Source: Proteobacteria bacterium ST_bin11 (GTDB lineage: Bacteria > Pseudomonadota > Gammaproteobacteria > Methylococcales > Methylomonadaceae). From it: 44,178 nucleotides of DNA. Below, piece by piece: positions 1 to 8,417 of this stretch. Each line of letters opens with the position of its first letter. Within the stretch, counting starts at the first letter, position 1. The notes below the pieces were generated by a model. It was not told the origin of the DNA. It searched no databases and was given only the letters and a program-made list of their open reading frames with translations. The stretch covers positions 1 through 44,178 of the forward strand of contig MSXO01000044.1 in assembly GCA_002083615.1 (NCBI GenBank), in the 5' to 3' direction. Position numbers and translations under genes: made by a program.

Positions 1-117
1 ATTGAAGAGTGTACACTAGCCAAGGTGTTCGTCGAGGGAATTCACGAGAGCTTCGAGGACGAATACGCAGAAACGTTTTCTGCCTATGCACGTAGAATTC
101 ACTCGGACGGGCTGTGA
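1..117 (+). CDS. 3' end of an upstream protein gene (partial)
   Basis: Frame 1 is open from the first base to a TGA at 115-117, giving the last 38 residues of a protein whose start lies outside the window. The piece is acidic and probably helical and ends in HSDGL. It is followed after 60 bp by the next gene on the same strand. The open frame, the codon use and the position just before another + gene support a real gene end. It is too short to assign a function. Confidence 0.6.
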   Translation: MEECTLAKVFVEGIHESFEDEYAETFSAYARRIHSDGL

Positions 118-177
118 ATAATTCGAGCGACCTTAATAAATTTCCACTTGATCGAAACGAAGAAAATCATTTTCTCA

Positions 178-567
178 ATGGCAAGTTCAGGTCAACCAGT
201 GAAACCGCCGAAACGTTGGTTCACCGTAGCCAAGAACGATTCGACCCTCTCTCCTAGCCATGCAGTGTACATTGGTGATTTGAACAAAGCTGAGTTACTT
301 GCAGTTCTATGGGAAAATGCCTCCGACCAATTGGGCTTCTCCACGCTTTGGACAACACGCAAATGCTTCAACGGTGCGCTGCTCGTTAAGTTCGCTGAGA
401 AGTCTCTTTGCACTCACAGTTTTATCGATGTTTTTATCGGTCGTCCAATTTTCCTACACTTGGGACCTCGTACAACCTACGTTGATCCACTTTACTACGA
501 TAGATTCTCTGGTATTGGATCGTTTCAACGTGCGGTGAGCGAACTACGAAACAGTAAAAATAGGTAA
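178..567 (+). CDS. Small conserved-type viral protein, unknown function
   Basis: This is a 129-residue protein starting at the ATG at 178; a TTG 30 bp upstream is in frame but unlikely in a eukaryotic virus. The central and C-terminal parts (YIGDLNKAELLAVLWENA, then FIDVFIGRPIFLHLG, then YYDRFSGIGSFQRAV) follow a layout I recall from small uncharacterised proteins of many phages and giant viruses: a K..vL.aLyn.a stretch, then f.yl.GR.ikvdl, then yDRdnG.gaa..ai. That family has no established function as far as I know. There is no signal peptide or membrane segment. The gene stands 60 bp after the preceding stop and 48 bp before the next gene. The family link is by eye and moderate only. Confidence 0.7.
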   Translation: MASSGQPVKPPKRWFTVAKNDSTLSPSHAVYIGDLNKAELLAVLWENASDQLGFSTLWTTRKCFNGALLVKFAEKSLCTHSFIDVFIGRPIFLHLGPRTTYVDPLYYDRFSGIGSFQRAVSELRNSKNR

Positions 568-615
568 AGTGGCGCAGTAAATTTTGTAAAAAAAGTCGTT
601 TGTGAATCCTGTGGA

Positions 616-1134
616 ATGGCTGCGTCTTCAGAGTTCGACGATGAAGAACTTCAACGTAGTTCGAAGACTTTTCTCAAGAGAGCTTTGGACAAGTACAATT
701 TCAAGTTTTCACCAAAGCGATGTGAATGTCTTGTCAACAGCGAGAGCTCGGACTATCTAGCGGACGATGGGGTGTTTTACCGAAGAGTTGTACTCAATCT
801 TCCCGCAGGCGCTTGCGATGGAATGTGCTTGATGTTTCCACGTGATCTGTCGCAAACAGACATCTACATCCTCAAAGAGAATGTAGATCTTATATCCGAT
901 GAATTAGTGGAATGCTTTTCCGAATGGCTTCGAGTTCAAAATCCCTTAGACGAGAAATATCACGTCGATCCTCCCCCAGGCATGCCCAACTATTCGTCTA
1001 GAAAAGTGAACGTTGCTCGTGCTTTTGCAAAGTTCACTCACGAACTTTCAATTCAATATCGCAAACACGTCATGGACTTCAGATATCGAAGAATCCTTGA
1101 TCATCTCACGCAAACTACGCGGGTTGAGTTGTAG
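616..1134 (+). CDS. Orphan protein, paralogue of the next gene
   Basis: This 172-residue soluble protein is of unknown function. It shares a recognisable domain with the product of the gene at 1212. Common landmarks in order are a KxxFxKRAxxxxxFxFxPxxCxC start, a CxGxCxxFPRxL segment, a DEvVExFxxWLxVQNP segment and a basic helix with FAKFTHELSIQYRKH versus FERFTEELKTQFQAC. The spaced cysteines could bind metal or form disulfides, but no known zinc finger fits. Tandem position and the same order of motifs indicate local duplication. No targeting signal is seen. Confidence 0.82.
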   Translation: MAASSEFDDEELQRSSKTFLKRALDKYNFKFSPKRCECLVNSESSDYLADDGVFYRRVVLNLPAGACDGMCLMFPRDLSQTDIYILKENVDLISDELVECFSEWLRVQNPLDEKYHVDPPPGMPNYSSRKVNVARAFAKFTHELSIQYRKHVMDFRYRRILDHLTQTTRVEL

Positions 1135-1211
1135 GTGAAATTTAAATTAAGGATAAACTTGATTTTTTTCTTTTTTTCTTCTTCTTTCTCTCTGGAGAAT
1201 TGTTGCACCAA

Positions 1212-2162
1212 ATGTCGGCCGAAACAGAAGAAACCCTCTTCGAATTGCAGGGTGACGGCTTTCTTCGGAAACTCAACGATGAATTGAAGGGCTTGAATAA
1301 GCACCTACACCAATGTGTTTTTCGAAGTTCTGAGTCAAACGACAGCGAACTTTCTTTGAACACTCAAGGAGAAGAAGAAGACCTGAAAAACACGTTCTAC
1401 AAACGAGCCTTTGAGGAACGTGGCTTCTTATTTACTCCAGTCCAGTGCAAGTGTCGCATCGGCGCAGGAGATTCCTACGATCTATTCAAAGTCGCACCAG
1501 CGAAGCTCAAATCCAAAGGCTTGTCGAGTTGTCGGCCTCGAAAATCTTCATGTTCTGGCTTGTGTTCTCAGTTTCCACGCAAACTAACTTCAAGCGAAAT
1601 CGCAGAGCTCAAAGATTCAGGCGACAACACAACAGATGAAGTTGTGGAGATGTTCGAAGATTGGCTTCATGTTCAAAATCCCTATCCTGAACGTGAAGTC
1701 GAAGAGTCTTTGTTGAGCTTCTACCGGCGTAAAGCTGCAATTTCAATTGCATTCGAACGTTTCACCGAAGAACTCAAAACCCAATTCCAGGCTTGTGTAG
1801 AAAGCCAACAGCCTCCAACTCTCGTTGAAGAAGCTTCTACAGTGACGCAATCTAAACTTCATCGTGACGAAATCCAGCGAAAATCTGCTCATTGCGGCGT
1901 GAAGTCAACTCGAGAAAGTGAATCAACGGAATACGCCATTCACATGGCGAATATCATACTTGACGAGTTGAGCGTTGACACGACTGACACGGCACTCGAG
2001 AAGTTGTACGAAGAACTTAGACGAGATCTAAATTCCACGTTGAGTCATCAAGACATTGACCAGCGCGTTCAACGTCGTCTAAGATCTCTTGCGGAGAAAC
2101 AGTTGCATCGAGCGGGGAACTGTGTTCACGACGTAGCAAGCAGCGCTCAACAAGACCAGTAA
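1212..2162 (+). CDS. Orphan protein, longer paralogue of the preceding gene
   Basis: This 316-residue protein starts at the ATG at 1212, just after a long pyrimidine run in the leader; an in-frame TTG at 1200 is less likely. Residues of about 60-200 repeat the domain seen in the 172-residue neighbour: FxKRAFEERGF, a Cys-x-Cys pair, CSGLCSQFPRKL, then EMFEDWLHVQNP. The additional C-terminal 110 residues are charged and helical (ANIILDELSVD onwards) and have no counterpart in the neighbour. The function is unknown. The pair probably arose by tandem duplication with later growth or loss of the C-terminal region. Confidence 0.82.
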   Translation: MSAETEETLFELQGDGFLRKLNDELKGLNKHLHQCVFRSSESNDSELSLNTQGEEEDLKNTFYKRAFEERGFLFTPVQCKCRIGAGDSYDLFKVAPAKLKSKGLSSCRPRKSSCSGLCSQFPRKLTSSEIAELKDSGDNTTDEVVEMFEDWLHVQNPYPEREVEESLLSFYRRKAAISIAFERFTEELKTQFQACVESQQPPTLVEEASTVTQSKLHRDEIQRKSAHCGVKSTRESESTEYAIHMANIILDELSVDTTDTALEKLYEELRRDLNSTLSHQDIDQRVQRRLRSLAEKQLHRAGNCVHDVASSAQQDQ

Positions 2163-2340
2163 AACATGTTCTACCTCCCAAATATTATTATTTCTTGACG
2201 ATCAGTCAAAACGTGTTCTTAGATATGTATTTTGTCTTTGCAAGGCGAAAAGAACTGGCGGGTTAATTTTTTTTTCAATTAAAGTTTTTTTTTGTTCAAG
2301 GAAAAAAAACCTCTCTGGTGTACTTCTCGCTCTTGTTGAA

Positions 2341-3615
2341 ATGTCGAGTGAAGTTGAATTTGGAGGTGAATTTCAAGAGCTTGGAAGCTGCGTTGACGAC
2401 AAAGATACTGTGGTACCTCAGTTATCGTCATCGTCGTCATCGTCTTCTTCCTCAAATGGAGTCGATGATGACGCATTCAACGTAAAGAATCTTTCTTCGT
2501 TCGTTGGCATCTTGACGTCAAGTACAGTTCTCGTCAAAAAGTCCAAGACCATCGAGCCTGAAAAGGAATGTCCTTTCTCCATGCTTTCACGCTTCTTCGG
2601 TGTTCCAGACGAACGGATCTCCTCTGTGTTTCCCACTGATGAAAACGACGGCAGTCTCGACTACGACGAGGTTTTTCGACAGGTCACGAACGTTCTCAGT
2701 GTTTCAACGGTGTCGACGCCATTTTCTTCAATCGCCAACGCCAAACACTTTTCCCTCGACAGGGAACATCCAACGGAACTGGACTATCTTAAGGATTGTG
2801 CCGACAACGTACTTCCTCGTCGGTCAAGTCATGTCGTCTCTGCGCTCTTCCACGAGCTTCCCACGTACAAGATGGCCTCTCGACTCTCCGTTGCAGCGCA
2901 GGCTTTAACTATTGTCCACGTGTTGAAGAAGGTTTTTGCTGCACATCGCAAGGAAATTCGAACCGTCATGGGCAGCGACGACACAATCGAAGCTCGAGCG
3001 ACGAACTCTCGCGTCTGGAGAGAGATTCGCAAGATTGCGCAGGTCGTTCAAGAGGGCTTGGTCGTTGGTGAATGGGACACCAAGTTCGTTGGAGGTTTCA
3101 TCTACGAAGTGCTTGCAACCTTGTCGTCGAACACCTTGATTGTCAATCATTTCACGAAACATCTTCTTTCGTGTGAATACCATGTTGTTCGTGCTGCCGT
3201 GGATGCAACGAATGAGCGAACCCTTCGCATCTGTGCTCTGTCGAGCAACTACATTTCACAGGTGTGGCTAGGCTACATGCAGTTCTACTATCCTCGCGTC
3301 TTTAAAGAATGTCGAGAAGACGCTCCTCTTCTCACCTGGGAAAGTCTCGACATCTACACGCCGTTGCCCTGTCATGTTGTTGAACACGAAGACATCAATC
3401 CCATCGACGAGATTGCTCAGACGCTTCTCGCCATCTTCAGCGGTCAGTGCAGCTCTGAATTCCTGAAGAAGCTCAAGATTGTGCACGTACCAAAGGCGTT
3501 CGGCGAAATCAAGAATCTGATTTCAGAGGCTCGTGGTGTGCGTGCCACTCGAACAAAGGCGAAGCTCAACTACTCGGACACTAAGCGTCGAGGATCAAAA
3601 CGTCAACGATCTTGA
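2341..3615 (+). CDS. Orphan protein with N-terminal serine tract and basic C-terminus
   Basis: This 424-residue protein of unknown function has an acidic N-terminus with a run of ten serines (residues 29-38, encoded by mixed TCN codons). A folded-looking, largely helical region follows from about residue 45. The end is short and basic (KLNYSDTKRRGSKRQRS) and could act as a nuclear localisation or nucleic-acid-binding tail. There is no signal peptide or membrane helix. An AATAAA lies a few bases past the stop at 3613-3615. Expression in the nucleus is possible but inferred only from the tail. Confidence 0.85.
   Translation: MSSEVEFGGEFQELGSCVDDKDTVVPQLSSSSSSSSSSNGVDDDAFNVKNLSSFVGILTSSTVLVKKSKTIEPEKECPFSMLSRFFGVPDERISSVFPTDENDGSLDYDEVFRQVTNVLSVSTVSTPFSSIANAKHFSLDREHPTELDYLKDCADNVLPRRSSHVVSALFHELPTYKMASRLSVAAQALTIVHVLKKVFAAHRKEIRTVMGSDDTIEARATNSRVWREIRKIAQVVQEGLVVGEWDTKFVGGFIYEVLATLSSNTLIVNHFTKHLLSCEYHVVRAAVDATNERTLRICALSSNYISQVWLGYMQFYYPRVFKECREDAPLLTWESLDIYTPLPCHVVEHEDINPIDEIAQTLLAIFSGQCSSEFLKKLKIVHVPKAFGEIKNLISEARGVRATRTKAKLNYSDTKRRGSKRQRS
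2425..2454 (+). repeat. TCN trinucleotide tract encoding ten serines
   Basis: Ten consecutive serine codons (TCG, TCA, TCT, TCC mixed) inside the 424-residue gene. The third base varies, which suggests a slippage-born tract that is old or kept by selection for serine. Confidence 0.9.
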
Positions 3616-3647
3616 AGAAGAATAAAAATGGATGCGTCTGCGTTTTT

Positions 3648-4364
3648 TTAGTACTTGATGTGGACAGTCAGAGAACGTTGGAGCGTCTCCGATGAATGTG
3701 AGGAGATTACAGTCTTCCCTTCTGAGACAACTGCATCTTCGTGAATGGAGACGGTGAAACCTTCAGGAAGGTCACCAACGATGAGACGTCGAAGAGATGC
3801 TGTGATCGATTGTCCGCGATCAAGTGCACACTGAATTCGAACGATGTCGTCAGTGGGAGGAGGAAGAGGTGGAGTAGAAGGCGTAGGAGTTAGTGCCCAA
3901 GGAGCTGGAGTTGGTGATCGACGAAGAATCGAGATTGCTTGTGGACGTTCTCGAGTGTCCTCAAGGAATCGAGTGTGCACTGCTTTGATGTCACCAAGCT
4001 GAGTTTTGAGAATGTAAAGTTGGTCGACAAGTAGTTTGTACCTTTGACAGAGAAGCGTCTTTGACTTGTCCTGTTCAAGGACACCATGCTTTCCTTTGCA
4101 AAGAACGCAGACATGGCGAAACTTACACTCCTTGTTTTTACAAGGAGAGCCTTCAGACCGATTGAATCGTGAACAAAATGCTGTTTCCCGATTCTTTGCA
4201 GCGTCAATCACCTTGACCTTGATGAAGTCCTGGTGATTAATGAAAAACCTACCGAACAATTCGTCAACGTCAAAGCTTTCGATGTTTGTGATGCCTTCGA
4301 AAAACCTGACGACCTCTGGAAACTGATTCCAATCGATTTTCACAGATGACGACGACGATGACAT
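3648..4364 (-). CDS. CCCH plus CCHC-type zinc-finger protein
   Basis: This 238-residue protein begins MSSSSSSVKIDW. Residues 64-84 form a CCCH-like finger with C64, C75, C80 and H84 (ending CKFRH). It is followed at once by a second cluster, C86, C89, H93 and C106. The RFN...C...CKFRHVC..C...H....C layout is typical of RNA- or single-stranded-DNA-binding fingers found in some eukaryotic retroelement and fungal proteins. A coiled helix follows the fingers (residues of about 108-135), then a proline/threonine-rich linker near residues 150-170. A role in RNA binding or in control of viral transcripts is likely but not proven. It is transcribed toward the preceding + gene, with 32 bp between the stops. 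Confidence 0.85.
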   Translation of the reverse strand: MSSSSSSVKIDWNQFPEVVRFFEGITNIESFDVDELFGRFFINHQDFIKVKVIDAAKNRETAFCSRFNRSEGSPCKNKECKFRHVCVLCKGKHGVLEQDKSKTLLCQRYKLLVDQLYILKTQLGDIKAVHTRFLEDTRERPQAISILRRSPTPAPWALTPTPSTPPLPPPTDDIVRIQCALDRGQSITASLRRLIVGDLPEGFTVSIHEDAVVSEGKTVISSHSSETLQRSLTVHIKY

Positions 4365-4472
4365 TTGTTGGTGATGCTGGGCTTTCCCAACGAGAGTTTT
4401 TTTTTAATCTTTGTAAAAGAGGCAGGAAAAAAAAAAGAAAATTAAATTCTTTTCTTCCCGCCTTTTTTTTTC

Positions 4473-6182
4473 TTAATCCCAGCCGGCTTTCGATGACGAA
4501 GGCATGCCAGTGGATTCGATGTCGCCAATGACGTACACGGAGTCAAGCCCTTGTTGTTCAGCTTGCAGAGACGTTCGAACCCTACGAAACAAATCGAATG
4601 CTCGTTGACGTACACGTTCAGATTGAGAGAGTAGATTGGTCACTGTAGAATATGAGTCCGATGAACGTTTCGCTTCGAGCTCTGCTTGTCGAAGAGCGTC
4701 TTCTTGTAATTTCTCAGGATTCACGGGTGGATTGATGGTTTCGTCGCAGATGTACTCGATAAACTCTTGAATTCGCGTGTCGTTTACAATTACACCGCCA
4801 CAATCAGTTACCACGGTCATGCACCAAAAGGCGAGGGCCCTATAGTAGTCCTGTGAACTCTGTCCAAAGATGTAGAGCCGTCCGGAGAAATAGATGCAAG
4901 CATCGCCAAGCGATCTTACGAAAAACGGCGTGGTCTTGGACGCCTTGCAGAATTCCGCGTAAATGTCCTCGGGCATGCTGTAGATTGCATGGCCTTCAAT
5001 CCAGAAGTTTGTGAAATTCAAGCTGGTCGTCTGTCTTAGAATAAGATTGACGACGAGGCAGAAGGTGATCTGAAAGGCCATCGATCTTCTATCTTTCAAG
5101 TCGAGTGCATATTCGGTGATATCTCGGTTTGCGTCGTCGGTGATTGCGGACCATCGAGCAATGTCGCGAAACGTCTGAATGAGCATAGCGCAGTCGACGC
5201 GTGCATCAACGCCGTTGATCTTGTGGAACATGTAGACTTCCGACGCAGTCTTGGAGTTTTCCTTGAAGGTGTTTTCGAATTCTTCTTGAACGATGTCGCT
5301 GTGAATGTTCAGGCACTTATTGATGACCGCTCGTTCAAGGTATTCGGCGGCACTGTTCAATGTTTCAAAGTTCTCGTCTTTGCTCTCGTCGTAGACGAAC
5401 GCTCCTTTGCGCAGGAGACAGAGTGATGCATTGGCCACCCTTCTGACAGAGATGATCATGACTGTCAACTTGAACTCTGTGTCCGTTGTGCAATAGTAGA
5501 GGTCTTTTTTGAACGCTACCCTACTTTCCTTCTTGTTCAAGATGTCTTCGTGGTTTGCATGCAAGAGGAGCTCGCAGACACGTTCTTCGAGAGCGTCCAC
5601 GTATTGATAGAGAGCCTCGTCGAATTTGAGTGTGTGTGCAGCTAGTTCAAGTATGCTTAGACTGTTCGTAAGCTCTTCGAGGTTTAGCGCTTTGATGGGC
5701 TGTTGTGAACCAGAGAAGAGGTTGTTGCCGGCGCAGAAGGGAATTTGAGTTTGAACGAACTCCGAATAGCAGTCTGGACGTGTACCGTGCATTACGCGTT
5801 TGTAGAGCACGCACGTGGCGAGACCCAGCATAAATGTGACGAGAGGACAGTCGGAGTAGATGTCGTCGCAGCGTTCTGGTTCCGAGAGTAGGGATTTTGG
5901 CGAAGCGACGATTATCGCCGACAGCATGTCCATAATTGAGTTGACATCCTCTTCGTCGACTCGATAGAAGTTCTTTCTGTCGTGTTGGTCTTCGTCGTCG
6001 TCGATAGGCTCAAGAAAAAAGAGTACCTTCTCGAGAATTTCGATAAACTTGCGGTAGTTGTTGATATATAAAGAACTACTCCATCTTTCTTTGTCGTTTT
6101 CTCCCAAGATCCTAAGCGGCACTTCAAATAGCTGTTTTCTAAGCGTTTTAAACGACGAGGCGATGTCACACGAAGAGGTCAT
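4473..6182 (-). CDS. Large helical orphan protein
   Basis: This protein of about 570 residues has no recognised family. It is mostly helical and soluble, with several cysteines but no regular metal-binding motif. The last 80 residues form a charged helix (ALRQAELEAKRSSD and following). I chose the start at MTSSCDIASS (6182); an in-frame ATG at 6215 would add 11 residues. With either start the 5' end overlaps that of the divergent + gene at 6163 by 20 to 53 bp, an unusual head-to-head overlap. Downstream on its strand comes the zinc-finger gene after a 108-bp A/T-rich gap. Confidence 0.82.
   Translation of the reverse strand: MTSSCDIASSFKTLRKQLFEVPLRILGENDKERWSSSLYINNYRKFIEILEKVLFFLEPIDDDEDQHDRKNFYRVDEEDVNSIMDMLSAIIVASPKSLLSEPERCDDIYSDCPLVTFMLGLATCVLYKRVMHGTRPDCYSEFVQTQIPFCAGNNLFSGSQQPIKALNLEELTNSLSILELAAHTLKFDEALYQYVDALEERVCELLLHANHEDILNKKESRVAFKKDLYYCTTDTEFKLTVMIISVRRVANASLCLLRKGAFVYDESKDENFETLNSAAEYLERAVINKCLNIHSDIVQEEFENTFKENSKTASEVYMFHKINGVDARVDCAMLIQTFRDIARWSAITDDANRDITEYALDLKDRRSMAFQITFCLVVNLILRQTTSLNFTNFWIEGHAIYSMPEDIYAEFCKASKTTPFFVRSLGDACIYFSGRLYIFGQSSQDYYRALAFWCMTVVTDCGGVIVNDTRIQEFIEYICDETINPPVNPEKLQEDALRQAELEAKRSSDSYSTVTNLLSQSERVRQRAFDLFRRVRTSLQAEQQGLDSVYVIGDIESTGMPSSSKAGWD
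6065..6072 (+). promoter_or_regulatory. TATA-like box before the 384-residue protein gene
   Basis: TATATAAA lies 91 bp upstream of the ATG at 6163, within the coding sequence of the divergent gene on the other strand. Its position and match to the eukaryotic TATA consensus make it a reasonable core promoter element. Evidence is the sequence match only. Confidence 0.35.
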
Positions 6183-7317
6183 TTTCAATGGCGTTGCCCA
6201 CGTGCGCGATCTCAACTACGCTGGCGAGGAAGACACGACAAACTACAGCGATCTTTCTCTGTTCCCTGGCGAAAGCGTTCCCACCGTCAACGAGGATCGT
6301 GAAGAAGCGGAGCGGTCGCGAGCGCGAAAAAACCGTCGTCTTTATAATATTCACAGACAACGTTTAAATAAACGGAAAACCCGGGAAGGTGCGAGCGACG
6401 AAGAATACGGTGACGATTGTGAAGAAGATGACTACGGCGACGACGACGAAGACTCTTCGGACACCGACCGTTTGCAAAAACGCCAATGTACAAATAGTCG
6501 ACAGAGAACACCTCATTCTGAAGAAGCTGAGGAACCAAGGAAGACGGTTGCTCGCGTCTACGTTCAAGGCTACGATGACAATCGACCCCACCCTTTGGAT
6601 TCAGAGTGGCCCTTGGAGTTGGAATCGAACGTTCGCTCTGACTCAGACTATCTTCCGGTGATGGAAGAACGCCACCGTCAAATCCTCATGCTTCTTCGAG
6701 AAGGCGAGAGTCCAAACATAGAAAAGTGTTTTGCCTGCAACAACACGCACGATATTGAAAAATTCTACTACAAGGACTGGGAGGCGGTCGTCATGCTGTA
6801 CGAGGCGAAGCGACACAGCTGCACAAACTACTTTGTGCTTGGTCAAGAACTCTACGACATGTTCACAAAGAGAATAACAAACGCGGTAAAGGCGAGTGGT
6901 CTAATCGATCCTGACGCGGAGTTTTGGACTCCCTACGGGATAATCTTTCATTTCCTCTATCATCATGGCGACGTTGTAAGACACATGACAGACTTGTTTG
7001 TGCGTAGCTATTTGCTTGTTGATACAATGTTGAAGAGCGATGTGATTCGTGCTCATCCAACTTCAGGTCGTACGACTGTTCCAATGTCTGCGCTTCGACG
7101 ATTGAAAGTGGGTACGGACATCGTTACAAGTCTTAGCAAAACACTTAAGGTCCTGAACGGAGGAACGGTCACGCAACCCTTTTCTGCGTCGGCCTCGATT
7201 CCCGACAACGAAACAATGCAAGCTTCGATGAAAATCTATGCGCCCTCTGCTAAGGCGCTCATTCAACGACCGAACTTTGCACCGAGCCACAGAATCATGC
7301 AATTCCCACCAACATAA
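6163..7317 (+). CDS. Acidic protein with Cys/His-containing core, candidate virion protein
   Basis: This is a 384-residue protein starting at the ATG at 6163. The first 130 residues are disordered: a basic patch (RSRARKNRRLYNIHRQRLNK, residues 51-70) is followed by an Asp/Glu-rich stretch (79-100). The folded part starts near residue 145 and includes a CFAC pair (C189, C192), a further Cys at 220 and a histidine cluster HFLYHH (263-268), which together could bind zinc. A helical C-terminal half follows. It is the first gene of a mainly + block that contains the candidate structural genes. I see no enzyme motif. The virion assignment is inferred from neighbours. Confidence 0.82.
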   Translation: MSHEEVIFNGVAHVRDLNYAGEEDTTNYSDLSLFPGESVPTVNEDREEAERSRARKNRRLYNIHRQRLNKRKTREGASDEEYGDDCEEDDYGDDDEDSSDTDRLQKRQCTNSRQRTPHSEEAEEPRKTVARVYVQGYDDNRPHPLDSEWPLELESNVRSDSDYLPVMEERHRQILMLLREGESPNIEKCFACNNTHDIEKFYYKDWEAVVMLYEAKRHSCTNYFVLGQELYDMFTKRITNAVKASGLIDPDAEFWTPYGIIFHFLYHHGDVVRHMTDLFVRSYLLVDTMLKSDVIRAHPTSGRTTVPMSALRRLKVGTDIVTSLSKTLKVLNGGTVTQPFSASASIPDNETMQASMKIYAPSAKALIQRPNFAPSHRIMQFPPT

Positions 7318-7412
7318 GGGGGTGAGCGGTAAAAAAAAGACCGGTGAACCTAATTTTTTTTGTTAATAGAAGAAAAAAAAAACTTCATTTTCTCTCCTTG
7401 CGTGTTTGATCG

Positions 7413-8333
7413 ATGAAGTTCGTTGGTGTTTTCTTGATTTCACTGGCCTTGATTGCCTGTGTTCAAGCAAGTGGCGGCAGCGGTCATGGTAACAACAACG
7501 ATGATGACGACGATGACGTCTACAAGACCAACGACTATTGGTGCAAGGCGTCGCGTGTCTTCAACAAGAGAAACCAGTTCCAGGTTGAAAGTGCGGGCAT
7601 TTGGAACCAATCGATTGCCTATCATATTCCCTTCAATCCCGCCGCACCAAACCAGTTTCTCTACGCTGGTTCGGCTCAGTACTTTCAGATCAACTCCTAC
7701 GACCGTAGTCAGTGCAGGTTTGTGAGCGTTCAAATCTGGCCGAGTTGCGTGAATCCCTTTTCGCCTGCGGTATTTCCCGAAGGTCTCTACTTTCAGAGCG
7801 TTGCCCAGAAGATCGTCATCGATCGTCAGAATCCCACGGCGTTCCAAAAGTACGATGTTGACTACATTACGCCAGCCGTTCCCATCGTTCCAGCTCAAAA
7901 CACGAACAAGTGGGTGTCCATTGGCGTGGGTCCAGCCATTGCTAACACGGTTTTTCGCGTCGATGAAAACGGTGATGTGACCGATGAAGTTGTCTATGCT
8001 GAAAGCATTGTCGTTCTTCCAGCGGACAATCCATCAAGTCTTCGTCGTCGTGTCTATGTTCCTGCAACTCTCTCTGCCACTGAAATCACCGCCATTGCAC
8101 CTTTTGATTCTCGAGAGATTCCCGCTCTTCCAGCTCCCTTCAATACGATGACTGCTCGCTATCTTTCGGGAAATCTTGCGCTCTCCTACCTACAATCCTG
8201 TGACGGAGGCTTGACTTGGATTGTTGCCGCAAGCTCCTCTGCTTGCAATCAATGTTCTTCGTCGGACGCAACTGCTCTTTGTGCTCCAACCTACTATCTT
8301 CCCTTTACGACAAGTAACCCCTGTTCCACTTGA
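7413..8333 (+). CDS. Secreted or lumenal protein with signal peptide and Asp run
   Basis: This 306-residue protein has a clear N-terminal signal peptide: MKF, then a hydrophobic stretch, cleavage probably after VQAS near residue 20. The mature N-terminus is Gly/His/Asn-rich and carries seven consecutive Asp residues. The remainder is beta-rich with scattered cysteines, including a C-terminal cluster (CDGG, CNQC, C, C) suited to disulfide bonds. No C-terminal membrane helix is seen, so the product is either secreted or held in the virion by partners. AATAAA occurs at 8343, just after the stop. The function is unknown. Confidence 0.87.
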   Translation: MKFVGVFLISLALIACVQASGGSGHGNNNDDDDDDVYKTNDYWCKASRVFNKRNQFQVESAGIWNQSIAYHIPFNPAAPNQFLYAGSAQYFQINSYDRSQCRFVSVQIWPSCVNPFSPAVFPEGLYFQSVAQKIVIDRQNPTAFQKYDVDYITPAVPIVPAQNTNKWVSIGVGPAIANTVFRVDENGDVTDEVVYAESIVVLPADNPSSLRRRVYVPATLSATEITAIAPFDSREIPALPAPFNTMTARYLSGNLALSYLQSCDGGLTWIVAASSSACNQCSSSDATALCAPTYYLPFTTSNPCST

Positions 8334-8396
8334 AGAACGTTGAATAAAAATTCCCTTGGATATTCTTCCGTAAGTTTCATTGGTTGCAGAAAGAAA

Positions 8397-8410
8397 GAGC
8401 GAGAGAGAGA
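8397..8410 (+). promoter_or_regulatory. GAGCGAGAGAG leader motif, copy 1
   Basis: GAGCGAGAGAGAGA lies immediately before an A-run and the ATG at 8418. Nearly the same motif precedes the next gene. It could be a promoter or 5'-leader element of this gene pair. Confidence 0.35.
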
Positions 8411-8417
8411 AAAAAAA

